From Clostridia bacterium (GTDB lineage: Bacteria; Bacillota; Clostridia; Christensenellales; Aristaeellaceae): a stretch of DNA of 51,442 nt. The notes below the pieces were generated by a model, which did no database searches, was not told the origin of the DNA, and worked only from the letters and a program-made list of their open reading frames with translations. The translations under genes were made by a program, and so were the position numbers. Positions 33,748 through 42,081 of the stretch are shown one piece after another (the first letter of the stretch is position 1; each line of letters starts with the position of its first letter). Location of the stretch: positions 1-51,442 of the forward strand of contig JAGBDL010000168.1 in assembly GCA_017937505.1 (NCBI GenBank). Direction: 5' to 3'.

Positions 33748-34538
33748 CATGCGTCCTCACCCTCTTCTTCCTGCGCTTCCACGGCCTGGGCAGGCGCCTC
33801 TTGTGCCCCGGCGGCAGGCGCTTCGGGCTCGTCAGCAGGCGCTTCAGCAGCCTCAGTGACCTCCTCGACGGGCGCGGCCTTCGGCGGCACCTCGTCCACG
33901 GCCACCAGCAGCGGCTCATTCTCCTTCGTGCCCGCCAGCTGCTCCTGGCCCAGCAGGGATGCCGGGATGGCAAACGGAGACTCCGCGGTGTGCTCGTTCG
34001 CCGGAAGCGCGCCGTCCACAAACACGCGCACCTCCTCCACCTTCACGCCGGAGCAGGCCTCCAGATAGCGCTTGATCTGCTTTTGCAGAGAAGAGATCGC
34101 CAGCGGCATGCTGATGTCCGACTGCAGGGCGACGTGCACATCCACGCGCACGCTCTCCTCATCGCTGGCGAGCGAGGAGGAGACGACCTTGATCTCCGGA
34201 TGCTGGCTCAGGCAGCGCTGCACCAACGCCTCCAGCGCCTTGACGGAAATGCGGACCATGCCGTTCTCGTTGCGCTGAACGGCGAAATTGCTCGAGCGCT
34301 TCTTCCTGGCCGGCAGGGTCACATGAATCAGGCGGAGCGCAAGAACCGCCAGCACCACGGCGGCGGCGATCAGCGCCATCTTCACCTTGAAGGACATATT
34401 GGAAATACGGCCCAGCAGCAAAACGACCGGGTCAACAGTAATCACGCCCAGCACCAGCGCCACGGCAGATGCCGCGCCGCACAGCGCAACCAGCGCGCAG
34501 AACAGTACCCAGAAACGGTCTCTCACGGGATGCTTCAT
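33747..34538 (-). CDS. amaP: Alkaline shock response membrane anchor protein AmaP
   Basis: The 263-residue protein has two N-terminal membrane segments (about 10-32 and 52-71), then an Asp23-like domain (VRISVKALEALVQRCLSQHP, then VRVDVHVALQSDISMPLAIS). The last 80 residues form a long acidic Ala/Glu/Pro tail. In Staphylococcus AmaP anchors the abundant protein Asp23 to the membrane, and the complex affects the cell-wall stress response. AAGGAGG precedes the ATG. It is 48 bases downstream of the asp23-type gene. Confidence 0.9.
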   Translation of the reverse strand: MKHPVRDRFWVLFCALVALCGAASAVALVLGVITVDPVVLLLGRISNMSFKVKMALIAAAVVLAVLALRLIHVTLPARKKRSSNFAVQRNENGMVRISVKALEALVQRCLSQHPEIKVVSSSLASDEESVRVDVHVALQSDISMPLAISSLQKQIKRYLEACSGVKVEEVRVFVDGALPANEHTAESPFAIPASLLGQEQLAGTKENEPLLVAVDEVPPKAAPVEEVTEAAEAPADEPEAPAAGAQEAPAQAVEAQEEEGEDA

Positions 34539-34586
34539 CGCGTATTCCTCCTTGTGCTTTTTTCCTCGGCTGTCAGGCGCGCAGGT

Positions 34587-35123
34587 TTACTCCTGCTCGT
34601 CCTGCTCCGCCTCGTCCGGCTCTTCCGGCGTCTCCACGAACTCAACCGTCGCCAGAGGCGTGCCCTCGTCCTCCGCCTCGGTTTCGGCGGCGGCATGCTC
34701 CTCCTCCTCCTCAGCGGTGGTCAGCGCGGCGCGCTGGCTGAGCTGCATCTCCTGGTTTTCCTTTTCAAAGCTCACGCCCACGACATGCAGATCCACCTTC
34801 TCCACATGCAGACCGGTCATGGACTCGATGGACTTGCGCACGTTCTCCTGCGCGTTGCGGCCCACCTTCTGGATCGGCATGCCGTAATCGACGGTCACGC
34901 TGACGTCGACGTTGACATCCTGGCCGTCCATGTCCACGCGCACGCCGCGCGGCGTCTTGCTCTTGCCGATGATGCCGGAAATCGAGCCCGCGCCCACGAT
35001 GCCGGAAATGCCGTCCACTTCCGTGGTCGCGACGCTTACGATGGTCGAAATGACTTCGTTGGCGTATGTGATCTGACCGTTGTCCTGATCCTTTTCCATA
35101 TCAATGGTCATGTTTTCGCTCAT
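34587..35123 (-). CDS. Asp23/Gls24-family envelope stress response protein
   Basis: The 178-residue protein carries the Asp23 domain: ITYANEVISTIVSVATTEVD near residue 18, then VNVDVSVTVDYGMPIQKVG and VRKSIESMTGLHVEKVDLHV. The C-terminal 45 residues are strongly acidic, similar to the tail of the adjacent AmaP. It is presumed to form filaments under the membrane held by AmaP. GGGAGG precedes the ATG. A near-consensus promoter at 35151-35179 makes it the first gene of the super-operon that runs to recN. In Bacillus the equivalent gene yqhY precedes nusB. Confidence 0.92.
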   Translation of the reverse strand: MSENMTIDMEKDQDNGQITYANEVISTIVSVATTEVDGISGIVGAGSISGIIGKSKTPRGVRVDMDGQDVNVDVSVTVDYGMPIQKVGRNAQENVRKSIESMTGLHVEKVDLHVVGVSFEKENQEMQLSQRAALTTAEEEEEHAAAETEAEDEGTPLATVEFVETPEEPDEAEQDEQE

Positions 35124-35150
35124 AAAAGCACCTCCCTATGGTTATTCATT

Positions 35151-35179
35151 AGTATAGCAGATTTTTGTCCGGTGCACAA
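35151..35179 (-). promoter_or_regulatory. Promoter of the asp23-to-recN super-operon
   Basis: On the minus strand TTGTGC (35179-35174) and TATACT (35156-35151) are separated by exactly 17 bases. The transcription start would be about 20-25 bases before the asp23 ATG. It lies between spoIIIAH and asp23. Confidence 0.78.
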
Positions 35180-35188
35180 TCTTCTCAT

Positions 35189-35707
35189 TCATTTTTTTGA
35201 AAGAATGATTTTCACGCATTCCGGCGCAAGTCCCGTCTGCGTCGCCGCCGCGTCGATGATCCTCACGCGGCTCTGTTCGTTTTCCGCCGCCTGCCAGGGT
35301 GCGATCACCGTCACGCTCCCCTCGCCAAGCACCACGGCCGTCTCGCCAAAGCCCATGTGCGAAAGCAGCTCCGCCGTCTCCGCCTCTGCCTCCATGCGTT
35401 TGGCCAGCGCCGTCTTTTCCTTCAGGGCTTCGTTTTTGGCGTCCGATCCGGCGTCCGGGTCGTCAATCACGCTCTGCAGGAGCGCCAGCGCGTTTTCCCG
35501 CTCCTGCCGCAGCTTCTGCTGCGTCTGTTCAAGCGAGGCGGCGGCAAGCGCGCGCGCGCTGATCGTCTCCACCGCCACCGGCACGCTCACCGCCGATACC
35601 TGCGGCTGTCTCGCGCCCAGATAGCTGCACGCCGCCAGCAGCGCGACCAGCACCGCACAGCCCGCCGTGCGCACGCGGCGCGCAGCCCGTTCCCGTTCAT
35701 CGTTCAT
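35189..35707 (-). CDS. spoIIIAH: Stage III sporulation protein AH-like
   Basis: The 172-residue protein has one N-terminal membrane segment (AGCAVLVALLAACSYLGA), a coiled-coil region of about 50 residues, then a ring-building domain with AETAELLSHMGFGETAVVLG and ECVKIILSKK. SpoIIIAH in the mother cell binds SpoIIQ in the forespore and forms the channel ring needed for sigma-G activity. AGGAGGAG precedes the ATG and overlaps the spoIIIAG end. It is the last gene of the spoIIIA operon. The sequence is short compared with the B. subtilis protein (218 residues). Confidence 0.88.
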   Translation of the reverse strand: MNDERERAARRVRTAGCAVLVALLAACSYLGARQPQVSAVSVPVAVETISARALAAASLEQTQQKLRQERENALALLQSVIDDPDAGSDAKNEALKEKTALAKRMEAEAETAELLSHMGFGETAVVLGEGSVTVIAPWQAAENEQSRVRIIDAAATQTGLAPECVKIILSKK

Positions 35708-35711
35708 CCGC

Positions 35712-36098
35712 TCATTCTCCTCCTGTCACCACGCTCACCGACGAGGCCGGCAGCCCCAGCAGCGCGCAGACCGCCTGCCTCAGCTCCATCTCCACCAGCG
35801 GATCCTGCGCGCCCTGCGCCACGACCACCGCTCCGCAGGGCACGCTCTCGCGCTCGGACGTACCGAACGCCCCGCCGGAGGACGCGACCTCCCGCGTGCG
35901 GATCGTCACCTCCACACGGCCCGCGCCCTCCATGCACGAGAGCGTCCGGGCCAGGCGCTCTTCCAGCGGCGAGGCGCCCGTCCGCTGCGAAGCCGCCGCC
36001 AGCCAGCAAAGCAGCAGCGCCGCCGCAAGCAGCATCACCGCCTGCGGCGTGAGCGCCGCGCGCAGCCTCGAAAGGACGTCCTTCAAGCGCCTCACCAT
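35712..36098 (-). CDS. spoIIIAG: Stage III sporulation protein AG-like
   Basis: The 128-residue protein has a membrane segment at 20-36 (AVMLLAAALLLCWLAAA), then the ring-building motif with RVEVTIRTREV and CGAVVVAQGAQDPLVEMELR, followed by CALLGLPASSVSVVTGG. These match the C-terminal ring-building domain of SpoIIIAG. The B. subtilis protein has 229 residues, so this is a reduced version. AGAGGATGG precedes the ATG, seven bases after the spoIIIAF-position stop. An overlapping frame of similar length in the same place is a shadow. Confidence 0.87.
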   Translation of the reverse strand: MVRRLKDVLSRLRAALTPQAVMLLAAALLLCWLAAASQRTGASPLEERLARTLSCMEGAGRVEVTIRTREVASSGGAFGTSERESVPCGAVVVAQGAQDPLVEMELRQAVCALLGLPASSVSVVTGGE

Positions 36099-36105
36099 CC
36101 ATCCT

Positions 36106-36312
36106 CTATTTCACCAGAAGCCCGAAGATGTGCATCAGATCCTTCTGCGCGGCCAGCTGCGCCGCCAGCTCCTGCGCGCCGGAGAGCACCAGGTGCAGCA
36201 TCAGCAGCCCGCCGAGCATCCTGAGTCCTCCCTGTCCGTCTGTCTCCCCCATCGCCATCTGCATGAGCGCACAGACCGCGCACAGCGCGCATAGCCGCGC
36301 AATCAGCGTCAT
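36106..36312 (-). CDS. spoIIIAF: Short SpoIIIAF-like membrane protein
   Basis: The 68-residue product has two membrane segments (LIARLCALCAVCALMQMAMG and RMLGGLLMLHLVLSGAQEL) and lies between spoIIIAE and spoIIIAG, the normal place of spoIIIAF. B. subtilis SpoIIIAF has about 206 residues with two membrane segments followed by a soluble ring-building domain. That soluble domain is missing here, with no sign of a frameshifted continuation. GGGAGGG precedes the ATG. The name rests on position and topology, not on clear similarity. Confidence 0.7.
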   Translation of the reverse strand: MTLIARLCALCAVCALMQMAMGETDGQGGLRMLGGLLMLHLVLSGAQELAAQLAAQKDLMHIFGLLVK

Positions 36313-36332
36313 CAATCCGCATCCCTCCCGCG

Positions 36333-37493
36333 TCACCTGAGCATCACGGTCAGATTTCCCACCAGCAAAAGCTGCACGATCAACAGAAAGTACATCGTGC
36401 CCACGCACAGCATCGTGATCAGAAACAGCACGATCGTCCGCGAGAAATCCCCGATCGCGCGCACGATCTCCCCGTCGGCTACCGGCTCCAAAAGCGCCGC
36501 GCTCAGCTTCATCACGAACACCACCGCCAACGTGCGCATGAGCGGTCCCAGAATCGCGCCCAGCAGCGCCAGCACTGCCGCCACACCCAGCGCATTCTTG
36601 ACGATCAGCGTGCAGCCCACCAGCGTGTCCATCGTATCGGAGAACATGCCGCCCACCACCGGCACGAAATTGTCCACCGCGTATTTCGCCGCGCGGATCA
36701 CCACGCCGTCGATCGACGCGCTGCACACGCCCTGAAGCGACATCGCACCCAGAAACACCGTAAAGCTCACGCCCAGCAGCCAGCACACGCCGCTGCGCAG
36801 CAGCTGCGCCATGCGCGTCAGGTGCGCCCGGTCGGACAGATGGTTGATGGCCGTCACCGCGCAGGTGCACATCACCAGCCGCAAGATCACCTCCCTCGCC
36901 AGAAACACCATGCTGCCCGACGCCGCCACGACCATCGGATGCAGGAACGCCGAGGACGCATTGCCGCCCAGCGCCGTGAGCAGCGTGAGCAGCAGCGGCA
37001 AGAGCTTGTCCATCCGCTCCGTCATCGCGGTGATCGTCTCGCGCGTGTGCTCAAGCTCCGAAAATACGAGCAGCATCACCGGAATCAGAATCAGCATGAA
37101 GCAGACGCTGCGCGAGAGCGAGGACAGCGCGTCCTTTTCCGCGCCGATCGTGTGCAGCAGAATGCTGGTCAGCAGCACCGGCAGCATGAGCGAGAGCATC
37201 CGCCTGCCAAGCCCGTGCAGCGCCTCGCCGAACGCGCCGAGCACCCCGGCCAGCGCGTCCTCCGCGGAGATCGTCTCGCCCGAGGCGAGCGAGAGCACCG
37301 CCTCCTTCACGCTCATTGGCCGGGAAAAGCCGGGGATTTCCATCTCCTCCAGCGGCGAAAAATCCAGCCCGGCGACCACCTCGCCAATCGCCTCCTGCAC
37401 GCGCTGTGCCGACGCGTCCGTCTCCTGCCCGAGCGCCATGCGCGGCAGCAGGCACAGCAGCGCCGCCGCGCAGATCAGGATCCATCGTCTCAC
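36333..37493 (-). CDS. spoIIIAE: Stage III sporulation protein AE
   Basis: The 386-residue polytopic membrane protein begins with a signal-like segment (RRWILICAAALLCLLPRMAL), has an external loop of about 80 residues, then eight or more membrane segments with the conserved VDNFVPVVGGMFSDTMDTLVG. It is the main membrane channel-like part of the SpoIIIA complex. Translation starts at GTG 37493, overlapping the spoIIIAD stop in the arrangement GTGA. The frame stays open upstream, but that part is a shadow of spoIIIAD. Confidence 0.93.
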   Translation of the reverse strand: MRRWILICAAALLCLLPRMALGQETDASAQRVQEAIGEVVAGLDFSPLEEMEIPGFSRPMSVKEAVLSLASGETISAEDALAGVLGAFGEALHGLGRRMLSLMLPVLLTSILLHTIGAEKDALSSLSRSVCFMLILIPVMLLVFSELEHTRETITAMTERMDKLLPLLLTLLTALGGNASSAFLHPMVVAASGSMVFLAREVILRLVMCTCAVTAINHLSDRAHLTRMAQLLRSGVCWLLGVSFTVFLGAMSLQGVCSASIDGVVIRAAKYAVDNFVPVVGGMFSDTMDTLVGCTLIVKNALGVAAVLALLGAILGPLMRTLAVVFVMKLSAALLEPVADGEIVRAIGDFSRTIVLFLITMLCVGTMYFLLIVQLLLVGNLTVMLR

Positions 37494-37876
37494 CTGAGCA
37501 CATCCACCGCCATCTGCGTCAGCTCCATGAACACCGGCACCGCCACGCCCAGCAGCGCGATGCGCCCGCAGAACGCCGCCCGCCGCGCGATCGACGGCGC
37601 GTCCATGTCCTGACAGACCTGCACGGCCAGCTGCGTCACCAGCACGATGCCCATCGCCTTGAGCATGATCCGGTAATACTGCGCATTCAGCCCCAGCGAC
37701 AGGAGAAACGCGCGGATCGTCTCGACGACCCCGCTGATCTCCGGCAGCACGAGGCCCATCACCAGCACGCCGAAGGCGACCGACAGAAGCCCCGCCGTCT
37801 GCGGGTGCATCTGCCGCAGCACCATCACCATCGAGGCGGCCAGCAGACAAAAGCCGATCAGCCGAAGCCATTCCAT
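37490..37876 (-). CDS. spoIIIAD: Stage III sporulation protein AD
   Basis: The 128-residue membrane protein has four hydrophobic segments and the family-typical AFGVLVMGLVLPEISGVVET and QVCQDMDAPSIARRAAFCGR. Length matches B. subtilis SpoIIIAD (133). GGGAGGG precedes the ATG, 18 bases after spoIIIAC. Confidence 0.93.
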   Translation of the reverse strand: MEWLRLIGFCLLAASMVMVLRQMHPQTAGLLSVAFGVLVMGLVLPEISGVVETIRAFLLSLGLNAQYYRIMLKAMGIVLVTQLAVQVCQDMDAPSIARRAAFCGRIALLGVAVPVFMELTQMAVDVLR

Positions 37877-37894
37877 GCGCAGTCCCTCCCAAGG

Positions 37895-38092
37895 TCAGTA
37901 CAGGCCGAAGATGCTCTTGACATTGTTGAGCAGCTGCGCGATGAGATCGACCACCAGAAACAGAACCACCACCAGCCCCGCCACGGAGGAGAGCACCGCG
38001 ATGTCGTCCCGGCCCGCCTTTTGGAGCACCTGGTTGACAGCAAAGATGAGGATGCCCACGCCGGCGATCTGGAACAGCAGATCGATATTCAT
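37895..38092 (-). CDS. spoIIIAC: Stage III sporulation protein AC
   Basis: The 65-residue protein has two membrane segments joined by the conserved loop QVLQKAGRDDIAVLSSVAG. Length and sequence are typical of SpoIIIAC. AGGAGGG precedes the ATG, 14 bases after the spoIIIAB stop. Confidence 0.95.
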   Translation of the reverse strand: MNIDLLFQIAGVGILIFAVNQVLQKAGRDDIAVLSSVAGLVVVLFLVVDLIAQLLNNVKSIFGLY

Positions 38093-38106
38093 CCGTTTCC
38101 CTCCTG

Positions 38107-38634
38107 CTAAATCAGAATCAGGAACGCTGCCGCGCCCAGCGAGACGCCCAGCGTGCGGATGAGCCGGGCGCGCCGCCCGCTCTCCCGCTCCAGCTCCTCC
38201 TCGCGCGCGCGCAGCCGTTCGTCCGCACTGTCGATCAGGCGAATCTGCTCCGGCAGGCGCGTGCGCCCCAGCTCGGCGATCACGCCCTCAAACGCCGCGC
38301 GGTCCTCCTCGCTGAGCACGCCGTATCCCGGCAGGCGCGCCGTCTCCCCGGCAAAGAGCAGCATGAGCTGCGGGCTGCTGCATGTGCGCAGGCGGGCCGC
38401 GCATCTGTGCAGAAGGCGCGTCAGCTCCCGCTCCTGCGGCGTGGCACGCAGGTCGATGCGCTCCAGCAGCACAGGCAGCTCCGGCTGCTCGTATCGGATG
38501 ATCCCGTTCATCCGCAGCAGACAGCGCCGCATCGCGCGGATCCAGCGCACGCGCCGCTTTTCACCGTCCGAGAGCAAAAAGCCGATCGCGCTGATTCCGA
38601 TCATCGCCATCACGGCCACATCCCAGCTGACCAC
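38107..38634 (-). CDS. spoIIIAB: Stage III sporulation protein AB
   Basis: The 175-residue protein has an N-terminal membrane segment (VMAMIGISAIGFLL), a helical soluble domain with RMNGIIRYEQPELPVLLERI and EEDRAAFEGVIAELGRTRLP, and a C-terminal hydrophobic segment (LIRTLGVSLGAAAFLILI). This matches SpoIIIAB (171 residues in B. subtilis), which has an archaeal type II secretion-like fold. GTG 38634 is supported by GGAGG nine bases upstream. It overlaps the end of spoIIIAA by 74 bases, which is unusual. Confidence 0.9.
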   Translation of the reverse strand: MVSWDVAVMAMIGISAIGFLLSDGEKRRVRWIRAMRRCLLRMNGIIRYEQPELPVLLERIDLRATPQERELTRLLHRCAARLRTCSSPQLMLLFAGETARLPGYGVLSEEDRAAFEGVIAELGRTRLPEQIRLIDSADERLRAREEELERESGRRARLIRTLGVSLGAAAFLILI

Positions 38635-39511
38635 GTCCGTCTCCCTCCATCTCTTTGCCTGCCTCGTCGTACACGCCGCGCACGCTGCCGTGGCGGCCCA
38701 GCAGAATATACCGGTCAAACGCCCGCTCCCGCATCAGCCTCCGCAGCGCCGGCCGCTTCTTCGCTTCCTCCATGCCGCCCGCGTGCGCGGAGGCGAGCAC
38801 CCCCACGCCGCAGCGCGCCGCATCAAGCAGTGCGTCCGCGTCCTCGCAGCAACCGATCTCATCCGTCACGATCACCTGCGGCGCCATGCTGCGCAGCAGC
38901 ATGCCAAACGCGCGCGCCTTGTCCGTGCCGCAGAGCACGTGCAGCCTCAGCCCCTGCCGCGCGCCGAACAGCTCCTCCCGCTCGTCCGCCACGGCGACGC
39001 GCAGGCCCTTTTCCTCCGCCAGCCAGAGCGACGCGTCGCGCAGCACCGTCGTCTTGCCGCAGCCGGGCGGGCCCAGCAGCAGCACGCGCCGCGCCAGATC
39101 GCCCGGCCCCAGCAGATACGGCCGGACTGCCCGGCTGGCGCCCGGCACATCGCGGCTGATGCGGATGCACACGGAATTTACACCGCTCATCCGCCACGCA
39201 CCGTCCTCCTGCGTCATCCGCCCGCACACGCCCGCCCGGTGGCCGCCGGCAATCGGGATGTATCCCTGCGCCATCTGGCTTTCGCAGCTGTAGAGCGCAT
39301 AGCCGCACAGCGCGGCGAGCAGGCTGTCCATCCGCGATGCGTCCACATGAAAATCCGTCGTCCGGCATTCACCGCAGAAGACCAGCTCCGCCGCCCTGCC
39401 CGCATAGATCCTGATCTCCTCCAGCCGCGCCACCTCCCGCGCGTCGAGCGCATGAAGCGCGGCGGCCAGCGGCGGCGGCAGTCGCGGGCAGAGCTGCTCT
39501 CTAAAGGGCAT
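38561..39511 (-). CDS. spoIIIAA: Stage III sporulation protein AA (ATPase)
   Basis: The 316-residue ATPase has Walker A GPPGCGKT at 147-154, Walker B-like QVIVTDEIG, GHRAGVCGRM and ASAHAGGMEEAKKRPALRRL. It belongs to the secretion-ATPase-like family and powers the SpoIIIA complex in the mother cell. GGAGGAG precedes the ATG. The last 24 or so residues (after GVYDEAGKEMEGD) are read through the start of spoIIIAB and look unlike the family, as if an earlier stop had been lost. Confidence 0.92.
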   Translation of the reverse strand: MPFREQLCPRLPPPLAAALHALDAREVARLEEIRIYAGRAAELVFCGECRTTDFHVDASRMDSLLAALCGYALYSCESQMAQGYIPIAGGHRAGVCGRMTQEDGAWRMSGVNSVCIRISRDVPGASRAVRPYLLGPGDLARRVLLLGPPGCGKTTVLRDASLWLAEEKGLRVAVADEREELFGARQGLRLHVLCGTDKARAFGMLLRSMAPQVIVTDEIGCCEDADALLDAARCGVGVLASAHAGGMEEAKKRPALRRLMRERAFDRYILLGRHGSVRGVYDEAGKEMEGDGRGQLGCGRDGDDRNQRDRLFALGR

Positions 39512-39546
39512 TGCATCTCCTCCAAACCGGGCGTGCTTTCACCCAA

Positions 39547-39577
39547 ACAGAAAACGCAGAGCGTTGTCGCTCTGCGT
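39547..39577 (-). terminator. Terminator between thiI and the spoIIIA operon
   Basis: On the minus strand ACGCAGAGC (39577-39569) pairs with GCTCTGCGT (39562-39554) around a 6-base loop and is followed by TTTTCTGTTTG. The spoIIIAA start is 35 bases further on, so the spoIIIA promoter must lie in or near this short gap; no sigma-E consensus was recognised. Confidence 0.82.
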
Positions 39578-39685
39578 CTATCCTATGAGGGGATTCCCCT
39601 TTTAAGAATTGTGCAAAACCCTGCGGCGGGCACAGCACCGCAAGTCCTTGACAGGCGTTTTGCGAAGCGGGCGTCCACGGCCCGC

Positions 39686-40834
39686 TCAGCCAACCTCCAC
39701 GATCTCCGTGCCCTCGATCGCCGCGTCGATGAGCGCCTGGGTATCAAGCTTCTCCTCGGCCCTGCGCACCAGCTCCTTGCGCGGGTGCGTCGCCGGGTGC
39801 TTGGGCGTAAAGACGGTGCAGCAGTCCTCATACGGCAGGGACGAGGTCTCCATGGTGCCGATCTTCTCGGCACGCTCGATGATCTCGCTCTTGTCCATGC
39901 CCACGCACGGCCTGAACACCGGCATGCTCACCACCTCGTCCGTGCAGCCCAGCGCCTCCATCGTCTGGCTGGCCACCTGACCGATGGACTCGCCGGTGAT
40001 CAGCGCCTGCGCGCCGTCCTTTTTCGCCAGGATCTCGGCGATGCGCATCATGTAGCGGCGCATGATCAGCGTCGTGAAGTTCTCCGGGCACTTCTCGTGA
40101 ATCTGCATCTGAATCTCGGTGAACGGCACGATGTACACGCGCATTTTGCCGCAGTACTCGCTCAGGATTCTCGCCAGCTCGAGCACCTTTTCCTTCGCGC
40201 GCTCGCTGGTGTACGGAAAGGAGTGGTAGTGCACGCAGCACAGCTCCACGCCGCGCTTGGCGATCATGAAGCCCGCCACCGGGCTATCGATGCCGCCGGA
40301 CAAAAGCAGGCAGGCCTTGCCGTTGGTGCCCATCGGCATGCCGCTGACCGCCATCGTGCGGTCCACGGACAGGTACGCCAGCTTGCGGATCTCGATGGTG
40401 ATCTCGTGATCCGGGTGGTTCACGTCCACGGACAGGTGCGGCACGTGGTCGAGGATGTAGCCGCCGGCCTCGCGCATGATCGTCGGGGAGTCCATCGGAT
40501 ACTGCTTGTCCGAGCGCTTGGCCAGCACCTTGAACGTGCCGGTCTTCTTCTCCATCATCTTCGCCGCCTGCGCGCAGATGGCCTCGAAGCTGTCCTTCTC
40601 CATCTCGATCGCCGGGCTCACGGAATGCACGCCGAATACGCGGCTTACGCGGCGGATCGCCTCGTCCTGATCGGTGTAGTCGGACACGTAGATGCGGCCC
40701 TCGCTCAGCCACACATGGCCGTGCACCTCCTGCACCGCTTCCTTCACATGGTCGACCAGCTTGCGCAGAAAGAACGGGCGGTTCTGTCCCTTGAGGAACA
40801 CCTCGCCGTAGCGAACCAGCAAAACCTCTCTCAC
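39686..40834 (-). CDS. thiI: tRNA 4-thiouridine synthase ThiI
   Basis: The 382-residue enzyme adenylates U8 of tRNA and inserts sulfur taken from a cysteine desulfurase. Domains are an N-terminal ferredoxin-like part (LLVRYGEVFLKGQNRPFF), a THUMP domain (about 55-160), and the PP-loop ATPase with SGGIDSPVAGFM at 179 and ALITGESIGQVASQTME. There is no C-terminal rhodanese domain, as in Bacillus. Translation starts at GTG 40834 with AGGAGG upstream, four bases after the cysteine desulfurase stop. Confidence 0.96.
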   Translation of the reverse strand: MREVLLVRYGEVFLKGQNRPFFLRKLVDHVKEAVQEVHGHVWLSEGRIYVSDYTDQDEAIRRVSRVFGVHSVSPAIEMEKDSFEAICAQAAKMMEKKTGTFKVLAKRSDKQYPMDSPTIMREAGGYILDHVPHLSVDVNHPDHEITIEIRKLAYLSVDRTMAVSGMPMGTNGKACLLLSGGIDSPVAGFMIAKRGVELCCVHYHSFPYTSERAKEKVLELARILSEYCGKMRVYIVPFTEIQMQIHEKCPENFTTLIMRRYMMRIAEILAKKDGAQALITGESIGQVASQTMEALGCTDEVVSMPVFRPCVGMDKSEIIERAEKIGTMETSSLPYEDCCTVFTPKHPATHPRKELVRRAEEKLDTQALIDAAIEGTEIVEVG

Positions 40835-40837
40835 GGT

Positions 40838-41992
40838 CTATCTCCTCCTGTATCGGGCGAGCAGCGCCGCCGTCTTTTCCATCTGCGCCGCCGCCTCGTC
40901 CATCTCGTCCATCGTGTTGAACAGGCCCAGGCTGATGCGGACGGTGCCGTCCGCCTGTTCGCCCGTCAGGCCCATCGCCCTGAGCGTGGCGCTCACCTTC
41001 TGCTTGTGCGAGGCGCACGCGGAGCCGGTGGACACCAGCACGCCCGCGCCCTCCAGGGCGTTTCGCATCACCTCGCCGCGCACGCCGTCAAAGGAAACGC
41101 TGAGGATGTGCGGCGCGGAATCCGCATCCTCCGGCGCCGGGCCGTTCACCCGCACGCCGTCAATCGCTGAAAGCCGCTGCCACAGCCGCAGCTTCATGGC
41201 GCGCAGCTGCTCCATCCTGTCCCCGTTCTCCGCCATCTGCGCGACCGCCCGGCCGAGGCCCAGGATCGCCGGCGCGTTGTAGGTGCCCGAGCGCAGATTC
41301 TTCTCCTGCCCGCCGCCCGTCGTCTGCGGCACAAGGCGCACGCCCTTGCGCACGGCCAGCACACCCACGCCCTTCGGCCCGTGAATCTTGTGGCCGCTGA
41401 GCGCGTACATGTCCACGCCCATCCTGCCCATGTGCATCGGCACGCGCATGAAGCCCTGCACGCCGTCCACATGCACGCGCACCTTCGGGTTTTTCCCGTG
41501 CGCCAGCGCGGACAGCGCCTCGATGGGCTGGATCGCGCCGGTCTCGTTGCTCACCTGCATGCAGGAGACGAGCGCCGTGTTTTCGTCGATGATCTCCCCC
41601 GCGGCCTGAAGGTCAACCACGCCCCGGCGGTCGATGGGCAGCACGCGCACCTCAATGCCCAGCTTCTCCACGCGGCGGATCGTCTCACTCACCGCGGGAT
41701 GCTCAATCGCGCTGCACACGAAGTTCAGCCCGCTGCCATGCAGCGTTTCCGCATAACCCAGAATCGCCAGATTGTCGCTCTCCGTGCCGCCGGAGGTAAA
41801 GAGGATTTCGTCCTCCTGCGCGCCCAGTTGCGCGGCGATCAGCCTTCGGCAGGCGCGCATCTCCCGGTCCACATCCACCGCGGGCTTATACGCGGCAGAT
41901 GGGTTGAAGTACGTTTCCCGCATGCAGACGTCCATCGCGTCGATGACGCTGTCAAACGGGCGCGTCGTCGCGCTGTTGTCCAGATAAATCAA
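40838..41992 (-). CDS. Cysteine desulfurase (NifS/IscS family), sulfur donor for ThiI
   Basis: The 384-residue PLP enzyme has YLDNSATTRP at the N-terminus, FTSGGTESDNLAI, the PLP lysine in ALSGHKIHGPKG (K202) and the active-site Cys in VSTGSACASHK (C326). It frees sulfur from cysteine as a persulfide. The tight link to thiI matches the NifZ-ThiI pair of Bacillus, so 4-thiouridine synthesis is the likely use. The start is TTG 41992, with GAGGG seven bases upstream; the frame is open further but unsupported. Confidence 0.93.
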   Translation of the reverse strand: MIYLDNSATTRPFDSVIDAMDVCMRETYFNPSAAYKPAVDVDREMRACRRLIAAQLGAQEDEILFTSGGTESDNLAILGYAETLHGSGLNFVCSAIEHPAVSETIRRVEKLGIEVRVLPIDRRGVVDLQAAGEIIDENTALVSCMQVSNETGAIQPIEALSALAHGKNPKVRVHVDGVQGFMRVPMHMGRMGVDMYALSGHKIHGPKGVGVLAVRKGVRLVPQTTGGGQEKNLRSGTYNAPAILGLGRAVAQMAENGDRMEQLRAMKLRLWQRLSAIDGVRVNGPAPEDADSAPHILSVSFDGVRGEVMRNALEGAGVLVSTGSACASHKQKVSATLRAMGLTGEQADGTVRISLGLFNTMDEMDEAAAQMEKTAALLARYRRR

Positions 41993-42031
41993 TGCTTTTC
42001 CCTCTTTGCTGCTGACATTCAGGCAAACATA

Positions 42032-42065
42032 CAAAATCTCCAGTACGGCCAGGCCATGCTGGAGA
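42032..42065 (-). terminator. Terminator after the DUF6106-like gene
   Basis: On the minus strand TCTCCAG (42065-42059) pairs with CTGGAGA (42043-42037) and is followed by TTTT. The loop of 15 bases holds a nested GGCC palindrome. It separates the membrane protein gene from the cysteine desulfurase gene. Confidence 0.65.
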
Positions 42066-42081
42066 CTCGGGTTTCATCCGT

